DNA of 64,000 nt, taken from assembly GCA_910575695.1 (NCBI GenBank), contig CAJTGJ010000025.1, forward strand, positions 1-64,000, given 5' to 3'. The notes beneath the pieces are model-generated. The model was given only the letters and a program-made list of their open reading frames with translations. It searched no databases and was not told the DNA's origin. The DNA is from Oscillospiraceae bacterium. GTDB taxonomy: Bacteria; Bacillota; Clostridia; Oscillospirales; Oscillospiraceae. Shown piece after piece: positions 42,751-50,782 of this stretch (within the stretch, counting starts at the first letter, position 1; each line of letters opens with the position of its first letter). The position numbers and the translations under genes were made by a program.

Positions 42751-42771
42751 TGTAAACAATCAATGTTTACA
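42751..42771. promoter_or_regulatory. Probable LacI-family operator
   Basis: TGTAAACA-N5-TGTTTACA, a perfect 21-bp palindrome, begins at the predicted transcription start. Bound repressor would block initiation. The half-site resembles LacI/CcpA-type sequences. Confidence 0.7.
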
Positions 42772-42802
42772 AAAATTACATTCAGAAAAGGAGAAACGGA
42801 CA

Positions 42803-43906
42803 ATGGCTATGACGCATACTCAGCGCCTGAAGGCAGCGGTTGCTGGTGAACGGCTGGATCGTCCCTGTGCCGCATTTTGGGGTCCCCACCTGAATTACGA
42901 GGAAATGAACGCCCGGGATCTGGCGTTTGCGATGATTGCCAACCAGGAGGCGTACCAGTGGGACTTCATGAAGTTTGATATGTCCGGAATGTATTTCCCC
43001 GAGGCATTCGGCCAGAAGATTGCCACGCCCAAGACTCCGAATATGCAGGGCTGGTTGACCGTGGAGGAGTGGCGCATCAACCACCCCAGCGATTGGATGA
43101 CCCTGCGCCCTATCCAAGTGAAGGACAACGAGATTTTCAGCCGCTATGTAGAGGCGGTGAAGCGGGTGTGTGACCATTACCAGGGCGATGTCCCCGTCCT
43201 GCCCACAGTGTTTAGTCCCGTCAGCATGGCCGGTGAGTTTGTGGCCGGTTATTTTGACCAGGAAAAGCTGGTTAAGATGTTTGAGTACAACACCAAGGAG
43301 ATTGAGTACGGCTTGAGTGTGATCGAGGAGACTCTGATTAACCTGATGGAAGCCTATGTGGATGCGGGCGCCGCCGGTTTCTTTGTCGGGCTCCAGAACG
43401 GCATCAACCAGAAACTGGGCTATGAGATGTTCAAGAAGTATGAGTTTGACGGCACGGCCCGGATCGTCAACGCCATCAAGGACAAGACCTGGTTCAACAT
43501 GGCCCATCTGTGCAACGGCACCGACACCCCCATGGACGCCGAATCCATCAAGTGGTGCGCCGACCTGCCCGTTACCGCGCTGAACTATGCCGATACCTGG
43601 CAGCATATGCCCAGCTTTGCCGAGCTGCGTAAAATCACAGATAAGGTGCTGGTGGGCGGCATCATGCATATCAACAGGCCCCTGACCCGGTACCACATGG
43701 AGGGCGCCGACGGCGGAAACGACTTTATGGGCTTTGACCGCAGGCTGATTAAGAAGCAGCTGCGCAGCCGGGTGGACGCCGCCCTGGCAGGCGCCGGCGA
43801 CAAGCTGGTGATTTCCGGCGGCTGCGGCTGCTATGAGCCCCACCGCTTCCCCGTCCTGGACGAGGTGCTGGAGGAGGTAGCCCAGGAGCGGGCGTCCCAG
43901 GGCTGA
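42803..43906 (+). CDS. Uroporphyrinogen decarboxylase/MtaA-family protein
   Basis: The 367-residue TIM-barrel protein belongs to the UroD fold family but lacks the N-terminal Arg-rich active-site motif of true UroD. Instead it has HLC (His235, Cys237) and GGCGC (Cys341, Cys343), the pattern of zinc ligands in corrinoid:coenzyme M-type methyltransferases such as MtaA. It could therefore move a methyl group, for example from a demethylated substrate, but no corrinoid protein gene is present. It starts at ATG 42803 after AAAAGGAG; a longer frame from 42710 would cover the operator and is rejected. It is the first gene of the ten-gene operon. Confidence 0.82.
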   Translation: MAMTHTQRLKAAVAGERLDRPCAAFWGPHLNYEEMNARDLAFAMIANQEAYQWDFMKFDMSGMYFPEAFGQKIATPKTPNMQGWLTVEEWRINHPSDWMTLRPIQVKDNEIFSRYVEAVKRVCDHYQGDVPVLPTVFSPVSMAGEFVAGYFDQEKLVKMFEYNTKEIEYGLSVIEETLINLMEAYVDAGAAGFFVGLQNGINQKLGYEMFKKYEFDGTARIVNAIKDKTWFNMAHLCNGTDTPMDAESIKWCADLPVTALNYADTWQHMPSFAELRKITDKVLVGGIMHINRPLTRYHMEGADGGNDFMGFDRRLIKKQLRSRVDAALAGAGDKLVISGGCGCYEPHRFPVLDEVLEEVAQERASQG

Positions 43907-43934
43907 TTATTCAAGACATTTGCCAGCGTCTTCT

Positions 43935-43980
43935 GTTCTGCGGTCCATGGGATACATCTGTATCTCATGGGCCGCGGGAA
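43935..43980 (+). other. Hairpin after the first gene of the operon
   Basis: gcggtccatg / catgggccgc with an inner GGATAC/GTATCT stem, no T-run. It may stabilise the upstream part of the message. Confidence 0.45.
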
Positions 43981-44029
43981 AAACCATTCGTCAGCATGAT
44001 AAATTTGATGGATAAAAGAGGTGGTCTAT

Positions 44030-44992
44030 ATGAAACTCGGTTCCATGAACGTCCCCCTTTCCGGGATGCCCTTTGAGGCCGCAATGGAGTACCTGGCCTC
44101 GATTGGGGTGGAGGCGGTGGAAATCGGCTGCGGTGGATTTCCCGGAAAGGCCCATTGCGACCCGGAGGTCCTGCTGAATGACAGCGGGAAGCTGGAGGAG
44201 TTCACAGCTGTTCTGGCCCGCTATGGCCTGAGCATCAGCGCCCTGAGCTGTCACGGGAATCCGGTGCATCCCAACAAGGCAGTGGCGGAACAAGCTGACC
44301 GGGAATTCCGCAGCGCAGTTTTGCTGGCGGAAAAGCTGGAGGTGGGAGTGGTCAATACCTTTTCCGGCTGTCCAGGCGACTGCCCGGAATCCAGGTATCC
44401 CAACTGGGTCACCTGTCCCTGGCCGGACGATTTTGGGGAGATACTGGAGTATCAGTGGAACGAGGTGCTGATTCCCTACTGGAAGGATATGGCTGTGTTT
44501 CTGAACCGGCACCATGTGAAAGCCGCTTTTGAGATGCACCCCGGCTTCTGCGTATATGGCCCGGAGAGTATGCTGAAGCTGCGGGCGGCGGTGGGCGACG
44601 CCGTAGGCGCCAACTTCGACCCCAGCCACCTGTTCTGGCAGGGGATTGACATCCCTGCTGCCATCATTCAACTGAAAGGCGCGATTTATAACTTCCACGC
44701 CAAGGACTGCTATATTGATCCGGTCAATACAGGCAAAACCGGTGTGCTGGACGTAAAGCCATACGCCGACGAGATCAACCGCAGCTGGCTGTTCCGCACC
44801 ATGGGCTACGGCCATGACCTGAATACCTGGAAGCAGATTGTCAGCACCCTGCGCCTGTGCGGCTTTGACGGGACGCTGGCCATTGAGCACGAGGACAGCC
44901 TGATGTCCGTCAAGGAGGGGCTGGAAAAGGCGGTCGCGTTTTTAAAGGAGGTTATTATCCGGGAGGAGCCTGCCGAGATGTGGTGGGCCTGA
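44030..44992 (+). CDS. Sugar phosphate isomerase/epimerase-type TIM barrel (first)
   Basis: The 320-residue protein is of the xylose isomerase-like/AP endonuclease 2 fold. The metal site is visible: Glu168 (FEMHPG), Asp197 and nearby His200 (FDPSHLFWQG), His223 (FHAKD) and Glu286 (IEHED). The DPSHLFWQG phrase resembles the catalytic subunits of clostridial C-glycoside deglycosylases and 3-keto-glycoside lyases, which use Mn2+ (comparison from memory). It could cleave a 3-keto-glycoside made by one of the Gfo/Idh enzymes. ATG 44030 follows AAGAGGTGG; a GTG three codons earlier is less likely. The small DUF6379-type beta subunit of known C-deglycosylases was not found. Confidence 0.8.
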   Translation: MKLGSMNVPLSGMPFEAAMEYLASIGVEAVEIGCGGFPGKAHCDPEVLLNDSGKLEEFTAVLARYGLSISALSCHGNPVHPNKAVAEQADREFRSAVLLAEKLEVGVVNTFSGCPGDCPESRYPNWVTCPWPDDFGEILEYQWNEVLIPYWKDMAVFLNRHHVKAAFEMHPGFCVYGPESMLKLRAAVGDAVGANFDPSHLFWQGIDIPAAIIQLKGAIYNFHAKDCYIDPVNTGKTGVLDVKPYADEINRSWLFRTMGYGHDLNTWKQIVSTLRLCGFDGTLAIEHEDSLMSVKEGLEKAVAFLKEVIIREEPAEMWWA

Positions 44993-45012
44993 CAAAACGG
45001 GGAGGGAACAAC

Positions 45013-45822
45013 ATGAAATATGGTTATAATCTGTTTTCCGCATGGGAGATCACAAAGGACCGGGACAGCCTGATTTCCGTGATGAGGGCGCTCAAGGGGA
45101 TGGGCTACGACGGTGTGGAGTTTTTTCTGTATTTTGACATTCCCGCCGGGGAGATGAGGCAGATCGTGGACGAGATCGGCATCAAGCCCTTCAGCACTCA
45201 TCCCCGCCTGATCCGCTTTTTTGAAAACCTGGACGAGGAGATCGCCTACGCGAAAGCCGTTGGCATGGAAACCCTGGTCATGCCCCATGTGCTGGATGAG
45301 GAGCGGAACCCGGGATACTACCAAAAGCTGCTGGAGGCCATCCCTGGGTGGAAGGAAAAGTGTGATAAAGCGGGGCTGAGGCTGGCCTGGCACAACCACG
45401 AGTTTGAGTTCCGGCCCTATGGGGACAGGCGGTATCTGATGGATGCCCTCCTGGACGCCGCCCCGGTGGAGTACGAGATCGACACCTTCTGGACCACCTA
45501 TGCCGGTGTGGATACCCTGGCGCTGATGGAGCAGTACCGGGACCGCATCAAATATGTACATTTCAAGGACTACAAGGGCACAAAGGCACAGGCCGGTACG
45601 GACGCCGGCGCAGGAAGCATAGTGGACATCAAGGCCGTGACAGGAACGGACATTGATTTCTGTGCCGTGGGCGAGGGCCTGGTGGATGTCCAGGCTGTGG
45701 CGGGAAAAGCGCGGGAGCTTGGGGTGGAATGGGCAATTGTGGAGCAGGACCTGCACAGAAGGGACATCCTGGAGGATGCCCGCACCAGCCTGAAGACCTT
45801 GAAAAAGCTGTTTGAGGGCTGA
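45013..45822 (+). CDS. Sugar phosphate isomerase/epimerase-type TIM barrel (second)
   Basis: The 269-residue protein has the same fold with ligands Glu130 (WHNHEFEF), Asp157 (YEIDTFW), His183 (YVHFKD) and Glu244 (IVEQD). It is close to IolE/IolI and hypothetical 3-keto-sugar epimerase-type proteins (HNHEFEF is typical). It likely isomerises or dehydrates a sugar or keto-sugar released by upstream enzymes. It starts at ATG 45013 after GGGGAGGG, 20 bases behind the first TIM barrel, with which it has low sequence similarity, so the two are not a recent duplication. Confidence 0.85.
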   Translation: MKYGYNLFSAWEITKDRDSLISVMRALKGMGYDGVEFFLYFDIPAGEMRQIVDEIGIKPFSTHPRLIRFFENLDEEIAYAKAVGMETLVMPHVLDEERNPGYYQKLLEAIPGWKEKCDKAGLRLAWHNHEFEFRPYGDRRYLMDALLDAAPVEYEIDTFWTTYAGVDTLALMEQYRDRIKYVHFKDYKGTKAQAGTDAGAGSIVDIKAVTGTDIDFCAVGEGLVDVQAVAGKARELGVEWAIVEQDLHRRDILEDARTSLKTLKKLFEG

Positions 45823-45846
45823 TGGCGCCGGAAGGGAGGGCGGTTT

Positions 45847-46911
45847 ATGAACATTGCAGTCGTCGGATGCGGGGCCATTGCCAAAACGCGGCACGCCCCA
45901 GGGGTGGCGGAGCATCCAAAGGCGGTGCTGTATGCGGTGTGTGACCCAGTCAGAGAGAACGCCGACGCACTGGCGGAAGCGTATCACACCAAAGCGGCCT
46001 ACAAAATAGAGGATGTGTTGGGCGATCCCAAGGTGGACGCCGTCATTATCTGCACCCCGGAGCGGTTCCACTGCGCAAATGTGGTGGCCGCCCTGGAGGC
46101 CGGAAAGGACGTTTTGTGTGAGAAGCCGCTGGCTATGACCCCGCTGGAGGGCCGCGCCATCCTGGACGCGCAGAAGGCCAGCGGACGGCTGCTGATGGTG
46201 GCTTTTGGTCAGCGCCTGTCCCCGGGGCACCAGTTGGCTAAGCGCCTTCTGGAGGAGGGAGCCATTGGGAAGCCCCTGGCGTTTCGCACGGCGCTGGCCC
46301 ACGCGGGGGTGGAATATGCCACCATTGAGGGGCCCAGCCCGGACTTTTACGACAAAAAGCTGGCGGGCATCGGAGATGTAATGCTCAGCGTAGGGTGCCA
46401 CCGCATGGACCTGATGCCCTATCTGCTGGGCGGGAAGATCAAGGCGGTCAGCGCACTGCTGCCCACCATTGACAAGACCTATGCGGACGGTCGTCCCATT
46501 GACGCGGCGGACCACGCCATGATTACCATGGAGCTGGACAATGGCATATCCGGCATGGCGTGGATCAGTTGGTGCGATTATGGCCAGCCGGAGCGGTCCA
46601 CGGTGATTTACGGAACCCAAGGCGTCATGACCGTCTGCCGGAGCCCGGAGGTGACAGTGGAGCGGCGGGACAGGCGGACGGAGCGCTATGATGCTGCATC
46701 CAGCCCCGGCGAGTGGCAGCTGCCCACCCGGCACTTTATTGACGTATTGGCTGGCGACGCGCTGCCCATCTGCAGCGGGAGCGACGGGCAGGACTGTCTG
46801 CTGGCACTGGAGGCGGCCAAGCGTTCCCATCAGCAGGGCAGGCGGGTCGAACTGGCAGAGCTGTCCGGTCTGGACAGGAAACTTTCCACAGGCCAATTTG
46901 GAAAGGAATAG
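45847..46911 (+). CDS. Gfo/Idh/MocA family oxidoreductase (second)
   Basis: The 354-residue enzyme has VVGCGAIAK (NAD binding), CEKPLAM and a conserved His-Asp in VGCHRMDLMPYLLGG. Its role would be NAD(P)-dependent oxidation or reduction of a sugar hydroxyl. It is not closely similar to the enzyme at 39995-41137, so the two may act at different steps, for example oxidation of the intact glycoside and later reduction of the freed keto-sugar. GGAGGGCGG precedes the ATG and the next gene starts five bases after its stop. Confidence 0.88.
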   Translation: MNIAVVGCGAIAKTRHAPGVAEHPKAVLYAVCDPVRENADALAEAYHTKAAYKIEDVLGDPKVDAVIICTPERFHCANVVAALEAGKDVLCEKPLAMTPLEGRAILDAQKASGRLLMVAFGQRLSPGHQLAKRLLEEGAIGKPLAFRTALAHAGVEYATIEGPSPDFYDKKLAGIGDVMLSVGCHRMDLMPYLLGGKIKAVSALLPTIDKTYADGRPIDAADHAMITMELDNGISGMAWISWCDYGQPERSTVIYGTQGVMTVCRSPEVTVERRDRRTERYDAASSPGEWQLPTRHFIDVLAGDALPICSGSDGQDCLLALEAAKRSHQQGRRVELAELSGLDRKLSTGQFGKE

Positions 46912-46916
46912 ATACG

Positions 46917-47876
46917 ATGGGAAGATACATTATTAAGCGGCTTCTTGTGGCGGTGGTGGCTTTTTTCGGCATCACGATCATTGCCTACTGCTTGGCCAGC
47001 CTGATGCCGGGCACCCCGCTTGACCTGCTGGTCCAGCCGGACACCCGTATGTCCGCAGAGGAGCTGGCCGAGATCAAGCACCGGATGGGCCTGGACAAGC
47101 CCCTGGTCATCCAGTATTTCTACTGGCTCAGAAATGTGCTCCAGGGCAATTTCGGTACATCCTACAGCCAGCACCGTCCGGTACTGGAGCTGATCTGGGG
47201 CCGTCTGGGCGCCACGCTGATTCTCAGCTTGTCCTCCATGGTGCTGTCGCTGCTGATTGCCATCCCCTTGGGCATGGTCGCCGGGTACAAGGCCTATTCC
47301 GGCTGGGATTACGGCTCTACCATCATATCCTTCGTGGGGCAGGCGGCGCCGAACTTCTTTGTGGGGCTGCTGCTGATCTATGTGTTTGCCGTCAAGCTGG
47401 AGTGGCTGCCCAACGCAAATATGTATGACGCGGGCTCCAGCGGTTCCCTTCTGGAACTGCTCCGCCACCTTTGCCTGCCGTGTCTGGCGCTGGCGTTCCA
47501 GCACGTGGGCATCTATACCCGGCATATGCGCAACAGCATGGTGGAATGCCTGTCCGACGACTATGTGCGCACAGCCCGGGCCAAGGGGCTGAGCGAGATG
47601 GTGGTGCTGTTCAAGCACACCCTGCGCAACGCCCTGCTTCCCCTGGTTACGCAGGTGGGCCTGTGCCTTTCGATGCTGGTGGGCGGCGCCATTGTGACGG
47701 AGCAGGTCTTTTCCTGGCCGGGGATGGGTACGCTGATGCTCAAGGCTATCCAGGGGCGGGACTATCCGCTGATTATGGGCATAACAGTGGTGATTTCCTG
47801 CGTTGTGCTGATTGGCAATATTGTGGTGGATATCATTTACCGGATGCTGGACCCACGCATCAGCGACAAGGGTTAA
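46917..47876 (+). CDS. ABC transporter permease, DppB/OppB type
   Basis: The 319-residue membrane protein has six helices and the binding-protein-dependent permease loop (DDYVRTARAKGLSEMVV, EAA motif). The N-terminal segment (YIIKRLLVAVVAF..., LMPGTPLD) and RMGLDKPLVIQYFYWL are diagnostic for the DppB family. It forms the channel with the next gene's product. Its substrates would be peptides, nickel chelates, opines or, in this operon, a glycoside; several Dpp/Opp-type systems carry sugars. Confidence 0.93.
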   Translation: MGRYIIKRLLVAVVAFFGITIIAYCLASLMPGTPLDLLVQPDTRMSAEELAEIKHRMGLDKPLVIQYFYWLRNVLQGNFGTSYSQHRPVLELIWGRLGATLILSLSSMVLSLLIAIPLGMVAGYKAYSGWDYGSTIISFVGQAAPNFFVGLLLIYVFAVKLEWLPNANMYDAGSSGSLLELLRHLCLPCLALAFQHVGIYTRHMRNSMVECLSDDYVRTARAKGLSEMVVLFKHTLRNALLPLVTQVGLCLSMLVGGAIVTEQVFSWPGMGTLMLKAIQGRDYPLIMGITVVISCVVLIGNIVVDIIYRMLDPRISDKG

Positions 47877-47891
47877 GGAGGAGGCGGAACG

Positions 47892-48749
47892 ATGAAACAG
47901 ATCAAAAGCTCCTACTTCCGCGACACCCTGGGCCGCTTTATGCGCCACAAGCTGGCTGTGGTTGGGTTGATCGTCATCCTTGCGGAACTGCTGCTGCTTT
48001 TGCTGCTGCCCCTGGTCATGGATCTGCAGCCCACCACCATCACAGATGTATTCTACGGTGATCCGTCGTCGGAGCACATTCTGGGCACTGACCGGGACGG
48101 GCGGGACGTATTCGCCCGGCTGATTTACGGCGGAAGGACCTCCCTCAAGATCGGCTTCCTGGCGGTGCTGGTGCAGGCGTGCATCGGCGTTCCCCTGGGC
48201 ATCATTGCCGGGTACTACCGGGGTCCGGCGGAGATGATTATCATGCGGCTTGCGGATATGTTCCAGTCCATTCCGTCTATGTGCCTGAATATCGTGCTGG
48301 TTTCCGTCCTCAGTCCCTCGGCGGGCACCCTGGTGCTGGTGATCGGCGTCATGGGCTGGACCAGCTTTGCCCGCCTGCTGTACGCTAAGGTCATTTCCAT
48401 CCGGGAAAAGGAATACGTGGAGAGTGCCCGGGCCATTGGGACAAGGAACGGCGTTATCATGCTGCGGTATATCCTGCCCAACGCTGTCTCTCCGGCCCTG
48501 GTGGCCTTCACCTTCGGCATCCCCAGCGCCATTCTGTCGGAATCCGCGCTGAGCTTCCTGGGCCTGGGCATCCAGATCCCTGAGGCATCCTGGGGCAACC
48601 TGCTCAACGCGGCCCAGTCCATTGCCATTGTCTCCATGAAGCCGTGGCTGTGGATTCCTCCCGGACTGTGTATCTTTATCACCTTGATCAGCGTAAACCT
48701 GTTCGGCGACGGTCTTCGGGATGCGCTGGATCCCAAGACCAAGGTATGA
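47892..48749 (+). CDS. ABC transporter permease, DppC/OppC type
   Basis: The 285-residue protein has the OppC N-terminal domain (about 1-60, FRDTLGRFMRHKLAVVGLI) with HILGTDRDGRDVFARLIYGGRTSL, which is a family signature, and the EAA loop KEYVESARAIGTRNGVIMLRYILPN. It partners DppB-type protein encoded 15 bases upstream. AAGGAGGAGG precedes the ATG. Confidence 0.93.
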   Translation: MKQIKSSYFRDTLGRFMRHKLAVVGLIVILAELLLLLLLPLVMDLQPTTITDVFYGDPSSEHILGTDRDGRDVFARLIYGGRTSLKIGFLAVLVQACIGVPLGIIAGYYRGPAEMIIMRLADMFQSIPSMCLNIVLVSVLSPSAGTLVLVIGVMGWTSFARLLYAKVISIREKEYVESARAIGTRNGVIMLRYILPNAVSPALVAFTFGIPSAILSESALSFLGLGIQIPEASWGNLLNAAQSIAIVSMKPWLWIPPGLCIFITLISVNLFGDGLRDALDPKTKV

Positions 48750-48764
48750 CGGGAGGTGCTGGAA

Positions 48765-49748
48765 ATGGAAAAAGTTCTTGAGGTAAAAAACCTGATCACC
48801 AGCTTTCGGACAAAGGACGGCGTATTTCCGGCGGTCAACGGCGTGGACTTCAGCCTGTCGGCGGGGGAGACGCTGGCCATCGTGGGGGAGAGCGGCTGCG
48901 GCAAAAGCGTGACCAGCCTGTCCATCATGCGGCTGCTGGATGAGCGGAGCAGCATCATCTCCCCAGAATCCTCCATCAAATTCAAGGGCAAGGAGCTGTC
49001 CCAGTACACCAATAAGCAGATGAGTGCCCTGCGGGGCAACGAGATCTCCATGGTGTTCCAGGACTCACTGACCAGTCTGAACCCAACGCTGACCATTATG
49101 ACCCAGATGGTGGAGCCGTTCATGGTCCACCAGAACATGAGCAAAAAAGAGGCTCGGAAGCAGGCGGTGGAAATGCTGCGCAAGGTGGGCATACCCAATC
49201 CGGAGGTGCGGGCCAGGCAGTATCCCCACGAACTGTCCGGCGGTATGCGCCAGCGGGTGATCATCGCCATGGCGCTGGCCTGCAACCCCTCCGTGCTGAT
49301 CTGCGACGAGCCCACCACCGCGCTGGACGTCACCATCCAGGCCCAGATTTTAAAAATGGTGAACGCGCTGAAAAAGGATTTGAACACCGCCGTCATCCTG
49401 ATTACCCACGACATGGGCGTGGTGGCGGAGATGGCGGACCGGGTGCTGGTCATGTACGGTGGGCAGGTGGTAGAGGAGGGGGACTGCTACAGCATTTTTA
49501 CAAGCCCCTGCCACCCCTACACCCAGGGACTGCTGGCATCCATCCCCAAAATCAATGATGAGGGACGGCTGTTTACCATTGACGGCTCGGTGCCCAGCCT
49601 GAAAAATATGCCCAAGGGCTGTCATTTCTGTGACCGCTGCGGCCATTACACCCAGCGGTGCCGCGGGGAAAACCCGCCCTTCTATCAGGCGGACGGACAA
49701 AAGGTGCGGTGCTTCCTGTATGACGGAGCCGCCGGGGAGGTGAAGTGA
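48765..49748 (+). CDS. ABC transporter ATPase, OppD type
   Basis: The 327-residue ATPase has Walker A GESGCGKS, the signature LSGGMRQRV, Walker B VLICDEPTTALD and the H-loop ITHDMGVV. The oligopeptide-transporter C-terminal cysteine-rich region (HFCDRCGHYTQRC) would bind a 4Fe-4S cluster. ATG 48765 is preferred to the GTG three codons earlier because GGGAGG lies eight bases before it. It overlaps no neighbour and is followed one base later by the OppF gene. Confidence 0.93.
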   Translation: MEKVLEVKNLITSFRTKDGVFPAVNGVDFSLSAGETLAIVGESGCGKSVTSLSIMRLLDERSSIISPESSIKFKGKELSQYTNKQMSALRGNEISMVFQDSLTSLNPTLTIMTQMVEPFMVHQNMSKKEARKQAVEMLRKVGIPNPEVRARQYPHELSGGMRQRVIIAMALACNPSVLICDEPTTALDVTIQAQILKMVNALKKDLNTAVILITHDMGVVAEMADRVLVMYGGQVVEEGDCYSIFTSPCHPYTQGLLASIPKINDEGRLFTIDGSVPSLKNMPKGCHFCDRCGHYTQRCRGENPPFYQADGQKVRCFLYDGAAGEVK

Positions 49749-49749
49749 G

Positions 49750-50724
49750 ATGGGCGCCCCTTTGATTGAGGTCAAGAACCTGAGCAAAATCTTTGAGGTT
49801 GGCAGAGGCTTCCTGAAGAAGCCGGGCCGGCTCCACGCGGTGAGCAATATTTCCTTCAGCGTGATGCCGGGGGAGACGCTGTGTTTGGTGGGGGAGAGCG
49901 GCTGCGGGAAATCCACCCTGGGCCGCTGTATCCTCCAGCTCATCAAGCCTACCTCCGGCGAGGTGCGCTACCAGGGGATGGATTTGGCGGCGCTGGACGA
50001 AAAAGCCATGCGTCCCATCCGCCAGGACCTGCAAATGATTTTCCAGGACCCTTATGCCTCCCTGAATCCCCGCATGACTGTGCGAGAAATTGTAGGCGCA
50101 CCGCTGGATTCCTTTCATCTGGTCTCCTCCAAGACCGAGCGGGAGCAGAAAATCCGGGAGATCTGCCAGATTATCGGCATCGCGGAGGAGTGGCTGGACA
50201 AATATCCCCACGAATTTTCCGGCGGACAGCGCCAGCGCATTGTAATTGCCCGCGCTCTGATTATGAACCCGAAGTTTGTGGTGTGCGACGAGCCGGTTTC
50301 CGCCCTGGATGTGTCCATCCGCAGCCAGGTGCTCAACCTGATGAAGGATATCCAGGTAAAGTACGGCTTCTCCTACCTGTTCATCTCCCACGACCTCAGC
50401 GTGGTCAATTACATCGGCGACCGCATCGCGGTGATGTATCTGGGACAGATGGTGGAGCTGGCCGATAAAAAGGAGCTGTTCCAGCGCCCCATGCACCCCT
50501 ATACCCAGGCGCTGCTGTCCGCCATTCCGGTGGCCGACGTCACCTATAAGCGGGAGCGGAAGTATTTGGAGGGGGACGTGCCCTCCCCGCTGAATCCGCC
50601 CTCGGGCTGTAAATTCCGCACCCGCTGCCCGTACGCTGTGGAGGACTGCGCCCGCGCCGAGCCTCAGTTTACCGACCAGGGCGGGAGCCATTTCGTGGCC
50701 TGCCACCGCTCCGGCTCACTATGA
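49750..50724 (+). CDS. ABC transporter ATPase, OppF type
   Basis: The 324-residue ATPase has Walker A GESGCGKST, Q-loop FQDPYASLNPRMT (typical OppF), signature FSGGQRQRI, Walker B VVCDEPVSALD and a C-terminal cysteine cluster (CKFRTRCPYAVEDC). It pairs with the OppD-type subunit to power import. The ATG lies one base after the previous stop and GAGGTGA precedes it. Confidence 0.93.
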   Translation: MGAPLIEVKNLSKIFEVGRGFLKKPGRLHAVSNISFSVMPGETLCLVGESGCGKSTLGRCILQLIKPTSGEVRYQGMDLAALDEKAMRPIRQDLQMIFQDPYASLNPRMTVREIVGAPLDSFHLVSSKTEREQKIREICQIIGIAEEWLDKYPHEFSGGQRQRIVIARALIMNPKFVVCDEPVSALDVSIRSQVLNLMKDIQVKYGFSYLFISHDLSVVNYIGDRIAVMYLGQMVELADKKELFQRPMHPYTQALLSAIPVADVTYKRERKYLEGDVPSPLNPPSGCKFRTRCPYAVEDCARAEPQFTDQGGSHFVACHRSGSL

Positions 50725-50782
50725 TTTTGGGTATGTACCGGGATGACCCGGTAGATATAAAAAATTTGAGGAGGATTTAAAC

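Noticed and set aside
42710..42802. Extended N-terminus of the UroD-like protein
   Set aside because: It would start inside the promoter and cross the operator; AAAAGGAG before 42803 marks the start.
42803..43906. True uroporphyrinogen decarboxylase (hemE)
   Set aside because: The N-terminal active-site motif of HemE is missing and no heme biosynthesis gene is nearby.
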